From positions 62,001-126,000 of the forward strand of contig JACRLN010000002.1 in assembly GCA_016215115.1 (NCBI GenBank): a stretch of 64,000 nucleotides of DNA, in the 5' to 3' direction. The notes beneath the pieces were generated by a model. The model was not told where the DNA came from and made no database searches. It saw only the letters and a list, made by a program, of their open reading frames with translations. Source of the stretch: Nitrospirota bacterium. Lineage in GTDB: Bacteria > Nitrospirota > Thermodesulfovibrionia > UBA6902. Every line of letters begins with the position of its first letter. The first letter of the stretch is position 1. Of the stretch, positions 10,543-20,408 are shown piece after piece. A program made the translations under genes and the position numbers.

Positions 10543-11388
10543 TCATTCGCCCCATTTCAACTTGGTTCTTAATATCTGGAAATAATCCCTGTCATGCAAA
10601 ACAAGAAACTTTGTTTTATAATCAGCCTTTCTTATCTTTATCCTGTCTCTGACTTTCAGGGGAAATCCAACCTGACCATCAAGAGTAAGATAAACATCAT
10701 CTCCACTTTTAACGGTTGCTTCCAGAACAAATGTATCCGGCAGCACTATAGGCCTGCTTGTAAGGGCGTGAGGGCATATTGGAGTCATTAAAAATGATTC
10801 AAGTGTCGGATATAAAATCGGCCCTCCTGCTGAAAGTGAATGGGCTGTAGACCCGGTAGGAGTAGACACTATCAGGCCGTCGGCTCTGAAGGTACTTACA
10901 TATTGATCGTTAATAGAAATATCAAACTCAAACATCCTTGAAAGTGCACTCTTGTTTAATACTACATCATTGAGGGCATTCTGCTTGACTATCTTCCTGC
11001 CTTTACGGTACACATCGGCTAAAAGCATTATCCTTTCCTCGAAACTGCAATTACCCGAGAAAACCTTATTGATTTCTTTGCGAATATCATCCCTGCTTAT
11101 TTCCGTAATAAATCCAAGACCTCCGAGATTCACGCCGAGTATTGGAACTCCCAGTTTGCCTACAAGCCTTGCAACACTCAAAAGCGTACCGTCCCCTCCA
11201 AAAACAATAATAATGTCAGACAGTGATGGAATTTCTTTTCTTGAATAGCCTTTTATCTTAAGAGCTTTTGCAACTTCGCTTTCAATGATAAATTTGAAGT
11301 TTTTGCCTTTCATCCACCTTAAGAGGTCTTTAACAGCCTTAATAGCTTCCGGCTCACCCCTTTTCGCAATTATGCCTATTTTTTTCAT
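10543..11388 (-). CDS. nadK: NAD kinase
   Basis: IIVFGGDGTLLSVARL; GVNLGGLGFITEI; LIVSTPTGSTAHSLSAGGPIL. Confidence 0.95.
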   Translation of the reverse strand: MKKIGIIAKRGEPEAIKAVKDLLRWMKGKNFKFIIESEVAKALKIKGYSRKEIPSLSDIIIVFGGDGTLLSVARLVGKLGVPILGVNLGGLGFITEISRDDIRKEINKVFSGNCSFEERIMLLADVYRKGRKIVKQNALNDVVLNKSALSRMFEFDISINDQYVSTFRADGLIVSTPTGSTAHSLSAGGPILYPTLESFLMTPICPHALTSRPIVLPDTFVLEATVKSGDDVYLTLDGQVGFPLKVRDRIKIRKADYKTKFLVLHDRDYFQILRTKLKWGE

Positions 11389-11804
11389 AATTCAATCCCT
11401 GTTATCTCAATCTCTCTAATGTTATCGTCTGTATAATTTAAGCTGACTTTAATGCTCGTTTCAGGTATTTCCCCTTCAGCCCTCTCTGCCCATTCAATTA
11501 CAGAAATACCCCCGCCACCGAAATATTCCTGCAATCCGAGTTCTGGTACATCCTCAGAGGTTACCCTGTAAAGGTCAATGTGATAAAAAGGGACATCTTC
11601 ATCATATTCTGCAATAATTGTAAAACTTGCACTGGTTATATCACGTTCATCGATTCCAAAAACTGAAGCAAGGCCCTTTACCATAGTCGTTTTACCTGAA
11701 CCAAGTTCGCCGTACAGACAAACGACATCTCCACGTTTTAGTTTCTCTCCAAGTTTGCGGCCAATGTCTTTTGTCTCATCCTCATTTTTACTTAGAAGCT
11801 TCAT
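11385..11804 (-). CDS. tsaE: tRNA t6A biosynthesis ATPase TsaE
   Basis: LYGELGSGKTTMVKGLASVFGI; ITSASFTIIAEY; FYHIDLYR; VIEWAERA. Confidence 0.93.
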   Translation of the reverse strand: MKLLSKNEDETKDIGRKLGEKLKRGDVVCLYGELGSGKTTMVKGLASVFGIDERDITSASFTIIAEYDEDVPFYHIDLYRVTSEDVPELGLQEYFGGGGISVIEWAERAEGEIPETSIKVSLNYTDDNIREIEITGIEL

Positions 11805-12246
11805 GCGTCATAGCTCTGACCATATCTGCCTTGCCGACTATGCCCACCACCGTATTCTCTCTTAGAACAGGAAGCAGGTGAATATGCTGTTCAGCCATTA
11901 TTGTTGCAATTTCATCCAGTGTGGTTTCCTCTGTTATTGATACAACTTTTTTAGTGCAAATTTCATCTACCGTGGCAGCAGCCATTTTTTTAATCTCTTC
12001 TTCCATCCTGCCTGAACCCACAAGGATAAAGGCATCAAAAAGTCTGATCACTGTCGGAATATGCAGACGTTTATTCTTTCTGATAAGATCGTTTTCTGTA
12101 ACAATACCGATAAGTCTCTTTTTATCATCTGTCACGGGAACCCCGCTGATTTTGTTATTCATCAATAATCTTGCAAGTTCCTCTACAGTTGCCCCTGGTT
12201 TTGCAGTAATAACATCTTTTGTCATTATATCTTTTGCCTTGAGCAT
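11788..12246 (-). CDS. CBS-domain pair protein
   Basis: Two CBS repeats: AKDIMTKDVITAKPGATVEELARLL..., GVPVTDDKKRLIGIVTENDLI, LLPVLRENTVVGIVGKADMVRAM. Confidence 0.93.
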   Translation of the reverse strand: MLKAKDIMTKDVITAKPGATVEELARLLMNNKISGVPVTDDKKRLIGIVTENDLIRKNKRLHIPTVIRLFDAFILVGSGRMEEEIKKMAAATVDEICTKKVVSITEETTLDEIATIMAEQHIHLLPVLRENTVVGIVGKADMVRAMTHEASK

Positions 12247-12301
12247 TATCCCTCCTTAAGAAACAGTTGAAACAGTTTGAACGGTTTAAACGGTTATTAT
12301 T

Positions 12302-13012
12302 TTACCATATTCCGATGAAACCGCCCTGTCTTCCTGATGAACCTCCTGAATATCTGTAGGAATAATATTTGTCAGGTTTACAAAATGTACATTCATCAGA
12401 CTGCCAGATGTTCTGTGACGGAATCCCCATATCCAATGCCTGAATTCTGTTTGCAGATGAAAGATCGATAAAGTATTTATTGCCTTGTCTGAGATAATAA
12501 TTCCCTGCACCCGTTGCCTTCTGTACAGCGGTATTAACATCTTCATCAACTTCATAGCTGCATTGCCTGATGCTGGGACCTATAGCAACCGAAATGTTTT
12601 CCGGAAGGCATCTGAACTTCTCCTGCATTGTCGTTATTGTCTCCTTTAAAATCTGCTTTGCAGTTCCCCTCCATCCCGCATGAACAGCCCCAATAATTCC
12701 CCTGCATTTATCATGCAGAAGTGTAGGCACACAATCAGCGACTAATACCCCGATCAACACGTTTTTTCTGTCTGTAACTACCGCATCTGCAACTACAGGC
12801 TTATGGTCAGAGTCAAGTATATGTATTTTATTAGTATGCTTCTGGATTGGCAAGTAAATATTTTCTTTTGAAATATTAAATTCTCTATTTAGGGCATCAT
12901 TTATATGATTATGGTTAGTTGTAAATATTTTTGTAGTAAAGAACGCTTTAACATTAGGTAAAGAAATATTTCGAGGTTTCACAAGTACTTCTGATCTTTT
13001 AAAATTTAACAT
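12302..13012 (-). CDS. pgeF: PgeF/YfiH (peptidoglycan editing factor, laccase-domain) family protein
   Basis: LPIQKHTNKIH...; VLVADCVPTLLHDKCRGIIGAVHAGWRGTAKQIL; IGPSIRQCSYEV. Confidence 0.92.
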   Translation of the reverse strand: MLNFKRSEVLVKPRNISLPNVKAFFTTKIFTTNHNHINDALNREFNISKENIYLPIQKHTNKIHILDSDHKPVVADAVVTDRKNVLIGVLVADCVPTLLHDKCRGIIGAVHAGWRGTAKQILKETITTMQEKFRCLPENISVAIGPSIRQCSYEVDEDVNTAVQKATGAGNYYLRQGNKYFIDLSSANRIQALDMGIPSQNIWQSDECTFCKPDKYYSYRYSGGSSGRQGGFIGIW

Positions 13013-13073
13013 ATTAAAAAAAGAAAGATTCCGGACAAGCCGGAATGACTATTTATACGAATGAACCATATAT

Positions 13074-14720
13074 TTATAAAGATGCTCTCTTGTCTCTTAT
13101 TATCTTAAAAATACCAGGTATTGCGCTGATTATATCTGATGCAGTGAGAGAATATTCCCCTCTTTTTTGTGCAACGAAATCACCTGTTAATCCATGCAAA
13201 TATACCCCGAGGATTGAGGCATCTTGAGGGCTTAATCTTTGTGCAAGAAATGAGGAAATCATACCTGTCAACACGTCACCTGTACCGGCAGTTGCCATAC
13301 CGGGATTACCCGTTGAATTTATAAAAGCATTTCCATCAGGTGCAGCAATCACCGTCGGAACACCCTTGAGGACAAGACATGTCCCGGTTTGTTTTGAAAA
13401 TGACAAAGCAGTATTAATCCTGTTCTGCTCTATAATAGTTCTGAGTTTTCTTTCTGACTTCTGACTTCTGACTTCTGACTTCTGTAAGAGTCTTGCCATT
13501 TCCCCGACATGCGGAGTAAGAATAATCGGAGCTTTGCCCTTTTTCAAAATACCGGTTTTGCCTGAAAGTGCATTTAATCCATCAGCATCAATGACAATCG
13601 GGACCTTGGAGCCAATGATTAGCCGGCTAATAAGTTCGGATATCTCAACATCTGCTGAAAGTCCAGGGCCTATAGCAAGAACATTTGCCTGTTTTTTAAT
13701 AAATCCAAGAATTGCATCGGCAGATTTAAAAGATAGTGTTCCATTGCCTTTATCAGCAAGAGGCAAAATCATTTCTTCTGTCACCCTTGACTGGAACGAA
13801 CTGACAAGGCTTTCGGGAATGCCGATTGTCACAAGACCGGCGCCTGTCCTTAAACATGCCTTCGCGGCCATAAGCGCTGCGCCTGTTTTCCCTTTCGAGC
13901 CGGCTATAAGAAGCACATGGCCGTAAGTTCCTTTATGGGAATATCTCGGCCTTTCGGGCAACAAAGAAATTATGTCTTCTTTTTGTGGCAGGTTTACCTT
14001 TATTTTCTCCGATCCAGTTAATTTTTTAGGGAAACCTATATCTTCCACATACAGCTTCCCGGTATATTCTGCTCCCGGATAAATATAATGACCTCTTTTA
14101 GGAAGTCCAAAAGTAACGGTAACCTGTGCCTTTACTGCGCAACCCATAATCTGTCCTGTGTCAGAGGAGATGCCAGAGGGAATATCAATGGAGATAACAG
14201 GCAACGACAGCTTGTTTATTTTATTAATAACATCAGACAAGGGCATCCTGACATCTTTATTTAAACCTGTGCCAAGGAGCGCATCGACTATAAGACCGGG
14301 GTAAGGGGTAAGGGGTAAGGGATTAGTTAAAAACCTTTGGACAGGAAAAATTTTTACACCAAACTTTTTTGCTGCTTTATAATTTACTTTTGCATCGCCT
14401 ATTAAATCCTCTGGTTTTGCCGCCAAATAAGCTTCTACATCCTTTCCCTGATGGTGCAGGATTCTCGCTGCGACAAGACCATCGCCTCCATTATTACCAC
14501 CGCCGCAGAGAACGATTATTTTCATATTACCCCTTTTTTGCAGGGGCAATTCATGAATTGCCCCTGCAGGATTATCCGTGCCCTGGAAAAATATTTCATT
14601 TATCTTCGATGCAACAGCAAGCCCTGCCCTTTCCATCAAAATTGTACCGGCAATACCATATCTTTCAATGGTAGTCCTGTCTATCTGCTGCATCTCTTCA
14701 GCAGTTACAACCTTTAACAT
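13074..14720 (-). CDS. nnrED: bifunctional NAD(P)H-hydrate epimerase / ADP-dependent NAD(P)H-hydrate dehydratase
   Basis: VLCGGGNNGGDGLVAARIL; SIDIPSGISSDTG; HKGTYGHVLLIAGSKGKTGAA; GNPGMATAGTGDVLTGMISS. Confidence 0.93.
   Translation of the reverse strand: MLKVVTAEEMQQIDRTTIERYGIAGTILMERAGLAVASKINEIFFQGTDNPAGAIHELPLQKRGNMKIIVLCGGGNNGGDGLVAARILHHQGKDVEAYLAAKPEDLIGDAKVNYKAAKKFGVKIFPVQRFLTNPLPLTPYPGLIVDALLGTGLNKDVRMPLSDVINKINKLSLPVISIDIPSGISSDTGQIMGCAVKAQVTVTFGLPKRGHYIYPGAEYTGKLYVEDIGFPKKLTGSEKIKVNLPQKEDIISLLPERPRYSHKGTYGHVLLIAGSKGKTGAALMAAKACLRTGAGLVTIGIPESLVSSFQSRVTEEMILPLADKGNGTLSFKSADAILGFIKKQANVLAIGPGLSADVEISELISRLIIGSKVPIVIDADGLNALSGKTGILKKGKAPIILTPHVGEMARLLQKSEVRSQKSERKLRTIIEQNRINTALSFSKQTGTCLVLKGVPTVIAAPDGNAFINSTGNPGMATAGTGDVLTGMISSFLAQRLSPQDASILGVYLHGLTGDFVAQKRGEYSLTASDIISAIPGIFKIIRDKRASL
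14539..14568. repeat. perfect 30-bp palindrome inside the nnrED reading frame
   Basis: TGCAGGGGCAATTCATGAATTGCCCCTGCA; encodes AGAIHELPLQ. Confidence 0.95.
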
Positions 14721-14883
14721 ATTACCTCTTACCTCTTATCCCTTACCCCTTAACTTTTAACTCACAACTTTATTGACCAGTATAAAATAGCGGAATTTAT
14801 TTATCAATTTCTCTCATGATTTAAATCATACAAAAATACTGTCAATTCAAATAAGATAATATTATTAATAGGAGATTTAACAA

Positions 14884-15384
14884 ATGCAGAGACCTGATCT
14901 TGAAACCGGTACAATCCTTAATACACATGGAGCATGGGCGACTGTCATAACCAATAAGAGCAAATCGTGCAAGGAATGCGGAAAGGCACAGGCAGGCATA
15001 TGTGGAAAGAGCGGCGCCGGGATGGTTATAAAAGTGAGGAATCCTGCAGGCGCTTTAAAAGGAGATACTGTTGAGCTTGGACTTGATAAAGTGACCCATA
15101 TCAAGGCTTACTTCCTTGCCTTCATCCTTCCCGTACTCATTCTATTTATATGTACTTATATAGGTTCTATTATATCGTTGTCTACCGGCATTAAAAGCCT
15201 TGACGTCATAGCCGGATTCACAGGGCTGATAATCTCCATAATTTTCTCTTTTAAGAAAATCCGAAAGCTGGATAGAACATCCCGGTTGCAAGTTGCAAAC
15301 GTTCTGTATGATCCGCCTGAATATGTTACGACCGTCAGCGCTGAAGAAATGGATTACATGGCGGCTTTTGATAAAGTCCATTAA
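14884..15384 (+). CDS. rseC: RseC/MucC-like SoxR-reducing system protein
   Basis: GAWATVITNKSKSCKECGKAQAGICGKSG Cys motif followed by two hydrophobic segments. Confidence 0.8.
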   Translation: MQRPDLETGTILNTHGAWATVITNKSKSCKECGKAQAGICGKSGAGMVIKVRNPAGALKGDTVELGLDKVTHIKAYFLAFILPVLILFICTYIGSIISLSTGIKSLDVIAGFTGLIISIIFSFKKIRKLDRTSRLQVANVLYDPPEYVTTVSAEEMDYMAAFDKVH

Positions 15385-15547
15385 ATAAATCCAGCCTCCT
15401 CTACTTTAATTATCTTATTATCTGGTAAAATGCTATGAACTGTCATTCCGGCTTGTCCGGTAACCCCCTTTCATCCCCCTTAACTTAAGGGGGAAAGAGG
15501 GGGTTAAAGATTCCCGACAAGCCGGAATGACAAATAACAGATAAATC

Positions 15548-16672
15548 ATGCCCGATAAAATTTTTATGAAAAAAGCCCTCACCCTCGCCGCGAGAGGAAA
15601 AGGACGAACAAGTCCAAATCCAATGGTAGGGGCTGTTATCGTCAAAGGAGAAAAAATCATTGCAACTGATTATCACAGAAAAGCCGGAACCCCTCACGCA
15701 GAGGTCCTTGCACTGAAAAAGGCAGGTAAAAGGGCAAAAGGTGCAACACTCTATGTCAATCTCGAGCCGTGCTGTCATACAGATAAAAAGACCCCTCCAT
15801 GCACTAAATCGATTATCCGCTCAGGCATAAAAAAAGTTGTAACAGCAATGATTGACCCCAACCCAAAAGTCTCCGGTATGGGATTAAAAGAGTTGCGGAA
15901 GGCAGGGATCGAGACTGTTTCAGGAGTTATGGAAGCGGAAGCAAAACATTTGAATGAGGCCTTCATTAAATACATTACAAAAAAAGAACCCTTTGTAATC
16001 GTAAAAATCGCACAGAGCCTTGACGGTAAGATTGCGACCGCCAAAGGTGAATCCAAATGGATTACAGGTGAAGAAGCAAGGGAATATGTACACAAACTCA
16101 GAAACGAAGTTGACGCCATACTTGTGGGAATCGGCACGGTAAAAAAAGACAACCCTTCTCTTGATTGCAGGATTAAAGGAGGCAGAAATCCTTACAGGAT
16201 AATCGTTGACAGTAATTTACAGATATCTCTTAATGCAAAGGTATTAAGACATGATGATGGCAAAACAATAATTGCTACAATTGTTAATAATTCAAAATTC
16301 AAAATTCAAAATTCAAAATTATTAAAAGATTATCAGAAAAAGTTTATATTGTTGAACAATGCGGGAATTCGTGTATTGCCTGTAAAGGGAAAAAACGGCA
16401 AAGTTGATTTAAAATCTCTTATGAAAGAACTCGGCAGGCTTGAAATAACAAGCGTAATGACTGAAGGCGGTTCAACAGTAAACGCCTCTGTCCTCTCAAG
16501 TGGAATTGCAGATAAGGTAATGATCTTTGTTGCATCAAAAATAATCGGAGGCATTGATTCAATACCTTCAGTAGGCGGGAAGTCTCCTGCCTTGTTAAAA
16601 AAGGCATTCAAATTAAAACATCTTCAGATAAATAAAATTGGAGAGGATGTTCTTTTAGAAGGATATATTTAA
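15548..16672 (+). CDS. ribD: bifunctional riboflavin deaminase/reductase
   Basis: RTSPNPMVGAVIVKG; HAEVLALKKAG; NLEPCCHTDKKTPPCTKSI; reductase domain SLDGKIATAKGESKWITG. Confidence 0.96.
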   Translation: MPDKIFMKKALTLAARGKGRTSPNPMVGAVIVKGEKIIATDYHRKAGTPHAEVLALKKAGKRAKGATLYVNLEPCCHTDKKTPPCTKSIIRSGIKKVVTAMIDPNPKVSGMGLKELRKAGIETVSGVMEAEAKHLNEAFIKYITKKEPFVIVKIAQSLDGKIATAKGESKWITGEEAREYVHKLRNEVDAILVGIGTVKKDNPSLDCRIKGGRNPYRIIVDSNLQISLNAKVLRHDDGKTIIATIVNNSKFKIQNSKLLKDYQKKFILLNNAGIRVLPVKGKNGKVDLKSLMKELGRLEITSVMTEGGSTVNASVLSSGIADKVMIFVASKIIGGIDSIPSVGGKSPALLKKAFKLKHLQINKIGEDVLLEGYI

Positions 16673-16675
16673 CCT

Positions 16676-16933
16676 TTACTGCGCGTTCAAATCCTTCCTC
16701 AATCTTTTATCCACCCTGACAACATCTTCAACATCATCCCCGCTTATTTCCCATGAATAGTCATCCTTGGCATTGCGTTTGAGTTTTATCTTTGCAGGAT
16801 TATCGGGTTTTACTTCCTGAATTTCAGGAATTTGGCTGAAAACAACATCTTCTTTTTTGTTTTTCGATTCCGAACACGCCAGTAACGTAAAAATAGTAAC
16901 AAAGACAAATAAAATGATAGATAGCCTGAACAC
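16676..16933 (-). CDS. small hypothetical lipoprotein
   Basis: Signal peptide with lipobox-like LLACS. Confidence 0.55.
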   Translation of the reverse strand: MFRLSIILFVFVTIFTLLACSESKNKKEDVVFSQIPEIQEVKPDNPAKIKLKRNAKDDYSWEISGDDVEDVVRVDKRLRKDLNAQ

Positions 16934-16985
16934 TGTCCCCTCCTTGTTTATCAGGGCGAGGCATCGCCTCGCCCCTACATATCAG

Positions 16986-18716
16986 CTAATAGCTTTTGTA
17001 TCTGTTTGTTATCGGAAAACGCCTGTCCTTGCCGAAGGCTCTCGGCGTTATCTTTATGCCGGGTGGAGCCTGGCGCCTCTTATATTCAGCATGGTCAATC
17101 ATTTTAATGACCTTCTGTACACACTCCCTGTCACACTCCATCTGCAATATCTCCTCAAAACTGCGGTCTTCTTCAACATATGCCTTTAAAATCGGATCGA
17201 GAACAGGATAAGGCGGCAAAGTATCTGTATCACGCTGATCCGGTTTCAGTTCTGCAGTCGGCTCTTTCCATAATATCCTCTGCGGAATCAAATCCCTGTC
17301 TTCTTTCTTATTCCTCCATTTGCAAAGCTCATACACCATTGTCTTCGGTACATCTTTTATAACTGCAAATCCGCCTGCCATGTCGCCATATAAAGTAGCA
17401 TATCCTACGCTCATCTCAGACTTGTTGCCTGTTGTAAGCACAAGCCAGCCAAATTTGTTAGAAAAAGCCATTAATATATTGCCCCTTATCCTTGCCTGGA
17501 GATTTTCCTCTGTTATATCTGTCTTCAGCCCTTTAAAACTCTTAGAAAACATTTTTAAATATTCCTTAAATATGCTGTCAATGGGAATAGTCACAATTTT
17601 AATTCCAAGATTATTTGCGTGTCTGTAAGCGTCATTATAGCTTTCTTTTGATGTATATGCAGACGGCATGAATAACCCATGCACATTCTCTTTCCCGAGA
17701 GCGTCAGCGGCAATTGTTGTGACAAGGGCGGAATCAACCCCTCCGCTCAGCCCGATAACTACCTTTTTAAATCCGTTTTTAAATACATAATCTTTTGTGC
17801 CTAACAAAAGTGCATTATACACTTCTTCATTTTCCGACATTCTGATGAACTTCTTTTGCCTTACGGCCGGCTTCTGTCCTTTTTTCAGAGTAGAAGGTAT
17901 TTTAATGTTTTCAATATACTCATCATTTTGCAGAAGGGTTTTCAGCTCTTTTTTGTTCTTATCAGATACCTTCTGTGATGGACCCTTAATATCAATATCT
18001 GCAACGATCAATTCTTCTCTGAACTGTCGTCCCCTTCCTGTAATATTGCCATCTCTGTTAATTATAAGACTCCCGCCGTCAAAAACAAGTTCATCCTGGC
18101 CTCCAACCATATTTACATAAACAATTACTGCCCTGCATTCCAGCGCCCGTGTTGATAAAAGGGTTTCCCTGATTGACAATTTCCCTTCATGGTATGGCGA
18201 GGCATTGATATTGATTATGATTTCTGCACCTGACAAGGACTGTATTTTTGCAGGGCCTTTTTCCCGCCATATGTCTTCACAGATATTAACACCAATCCGG
18301 ATTCCGCCAAGATTGTAAACAGGGAATCTCTTTCCGGGCTTAAAGTATCGGTATTCGTCAAATACCCCATAATTGGGTAAATGTCTTTTGTGATAGACAT
18401 CAACAAGTTTGCCGTTTGATATCACTGCTGCTGCGTTGTATATCACTTGATTCCTGTCAACAAAACCAACAATGGTTGACAGGTCCTTCGCTGCAGCCCT
18501 GATCTCATGCAAAGCATCTATATTTTCTTTGATAAATTGAGGTTTTAATAAAAGGTCTTCAGGCGGGTATCCGGTTATTGCAAGTTCAGGAAAAACCACA
18601 ATATCGGCTTTTAACATCTTTGCTTTCTTAATATATGAACATATTTTTTTTGCGTTCCCGGAAAGATATCCAACAGTGGAATTTATTTGTGCAAGCGCTA
18701 TCCTGAGTTTCTTCAA
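16986..18716 (-). CDS. nadE: glutamine-dependent NAD+ synthetase
   Basis: N-terminal CN-hydrolase (ADIVVFPELAITGYPPEDLL; GVNICEDIW) and C-terminal synthetase (VIGLSGGVDSALV; TTGNKSEMSVGYATLYGDMAGGFAVIKDVPKT). Confidence 0.96.
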   Translation of the reverse strand: MKKLRIALAQINSTVGYLSGNAKKICSYIKKAKMLKADIVVFPELAITGYPPEDLLLKPQFIKENIDALHEIRAAAKDLSTIVGFVDRNQVIYNAAAVISNGKLVDVYHKRHLPNYGVFDEYRYFKPGKRFPVYNLGGIRIGVNICEDIWREKGPAKIQSLSGAEIIININASPYHEGKLSIRETLLSTRALECRAVIVYVNMVGGQDELVFDGGSLIINRDGNITGRGRQFREELIVADIDIKGPSQKVSDKNKKELKTLLQNDEYIENIKIPSTLKKGQKPAVRQKKFIRMSENEEVYNALLLGTKDYVFKNGFKKVVIGLSGGVDSALVTTIAADALGKENVHGLFMPSAYTSKESYNDAYRHANNLGIKIVTIPIDSIFKEYLKMFSKSFKGLKTDITEENLQARIRGNILMAFSNKFGWLVLTTGNKSEMSVGYATLYGDMAGGFAVIKDVPKTMVYELCKWRNKKEDRDLIPQRILWKEPTAELKPDQRDTDTLPPYPVLDPILKAYVEEDRSFEEILQMECDRECVQKVIKMIDHAEYKRRQAPPGIKITPRAFGKDRRFPITNRYKSY

Positions 18717-18932
18717 CTACGTCCTCCGTGTAAAGTCTCCCTTACCCCTTACTTCTTGCTCCTTCACTCTTTCGCTTCATCAGTTCTTCATAATTTTAAG
18801 TATGATAAATAATAAATCAAAGATTCATGTTTGTAAACTTTCTGTTAGTAAACTTTGTTTTATTGACTCTCTTTACTTTCTGGAATATAATTCTACTTAT
18901 TAAAAGCAACAGGTTCAACAAAGGAGAACAAA

Positions 18933-20375
18933 ATGTATTTTAAAAAATACCCGTTACTTATCATCTTATCATTAGTACTATTAACCTCTTTCTGTGTCCA
19001 TTCAAGTGGATATGCCCAGTCATCAAAGATTTCCAAAGAATCTGTTGATTTTCTCACAAAAACAGGCGAGGCAATGGCAGAGATAGCAGAGGCTGTAAAA
19101 CCGGCGATAGTTAATATATCTACAACAAAAACAGAGAAAATAACAGGGACACCCATAGATCCTATGTTCGATGATCCATTCTTCAGGAGATTCTTTGGGG
19201 ACAGATTCAGACGTCCTGAAACCCCACGTGAGCGTAAGTCAATGAGTCTCGGCTCGGGAGTCATTGTCTCACCTGACGGTTACATTCTGACAAATACTCA
19301 CGTGGTTAAAGACGCTGATAAGATAAAGGTTACTCTTGCCGACAAGAGAGAATTTGCAGGAAAGGTAATTGGCAACGACCCGAAGACAGAAATATCCGTT
19401 ATTAGAATAGATGCCAAAGACCTTCCCACCATACCTGTTGGAAATTCCGACAAATTAAAAGTTGGAGAAGTTGTGCTGGCGGTAGGCAACCCCTTTGGTT
19501 TAAATCAGACAATCACAATGGGGATAGTCAGCGCAGTAGGAAGAGCCAATGTAGGTATTGCGGAATATGAAGATTTTATTCAGACAGACGCCGCAATCAA
19601 TCCAGGCAATTCCGGCGGTGCGCTGGTCAATGCAAAAGGAGAACTTATTGGAATAAATACAGCCATATTCAGCACAACCGGCGGTTATCAGGGAATAGGA
19701 TTTGCGATTCCAAGCAACATGGCAAAAGTTGTCATGAACAGTCTTATTGAAAAAGGAAAAGTGATCAGGGGCTGGTTCGGCGTATCCATACAGGCAATCA
19801 CCCCTGAACTGGCCCAGCAATTTAAGTTAAAGAAAGACTACGGAACGCTCGTTGCAGATGTAGTTGAAGGCAGCCCGGCAGAAAAGGCAGGCCTCATGCG
19901 CGGCGATGTTATCATTGAATTTGACGGGAAAGAAGTAAATGAACCTTTCCAGCTGAGAAATATGGTTGCAAACACACCTCCGGGAGAGACAAAAGAAATG
20001 AAAATAATACGGGAGGGTGAAACAAAAACTTTAAAGGTTATAATCGGCGAACTGCCTATGGAAACCGAGAAGATTCCCACAGTTTATGAAAACGCACTAA
20101 AGGGAGTAGTCGTTCAGAATCTGACTCCTGAAATATACAGCAAGTTGAATCTCCCTGAAAAAATGCGCGGTGTCGTTGTTACTGATATTGAAAGCGACAC
20201 CCCTGCTGAAACAGCGTTAATACCGGGAGATGTTATTCTTGAAATAAACAGAAGATCTGTTGCAACAGTAGAAGATTACAAGGCTATTGTGTCAGAGATA
20301 AAGCCTGATAAAAATATTCTACTGGTAGTTTTCCGCAAAGGGTCCACTCTTTTTGTGACAATAGGGGTAGAGTAA
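18933..20375 (+). CDS. degP: periplasmic serine protease Do (DegP/HtrA family)
   Basis: Signal peptide; GSGVIVSPDGYILTNTHVV; DAAINPGNSGGALVN; two PDZ domains. Confidence 0.95.
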   Translation: MYFKKYPLLIILSLVLLTSFCVHSSGYAQSSKISKESVDFLTKTGEAMAEIAEAVKPAIVNISTTKTEKITGTPIDPMFDDPFFRRFFGDRFRRPETPRERKSMSLGSGVIVSPDGYILTNTHVVKDADKIKVTLADKREFAGKVIGNDPKTEISVIRIDAKDLPTIPVGNSDKLKVGEVVLAVGNPFGLNQTITMGIVSAVGRANVGIAEYEDFIQTDAAINPGNSGGALVNAKGELIGINTAIFSTTGGYQGIGFAIPSNMAKVVMNSLIEKGKVIRGWFGVSIQAITPELAQQFKLKKDYGTLVADVVEGSPAEKAGLMRGDVIIEFDGKEVNEPFQLRNMVANTPPGETKEMKIIREGETKTLKVIIGELPMETEKIPTVYENALKGVVVQNLTPEIYSKLNLPEKMRGVVVTDIESDTPAETALIPGDVILEINRRSVATVEDYKAIVSEIKPDKNILLVVFRKGSTLFVTIGVE

Positions 20376-20408
20376 ATAAAATTCGTAGGGGCGATTCATG
20401 AATCGCCC

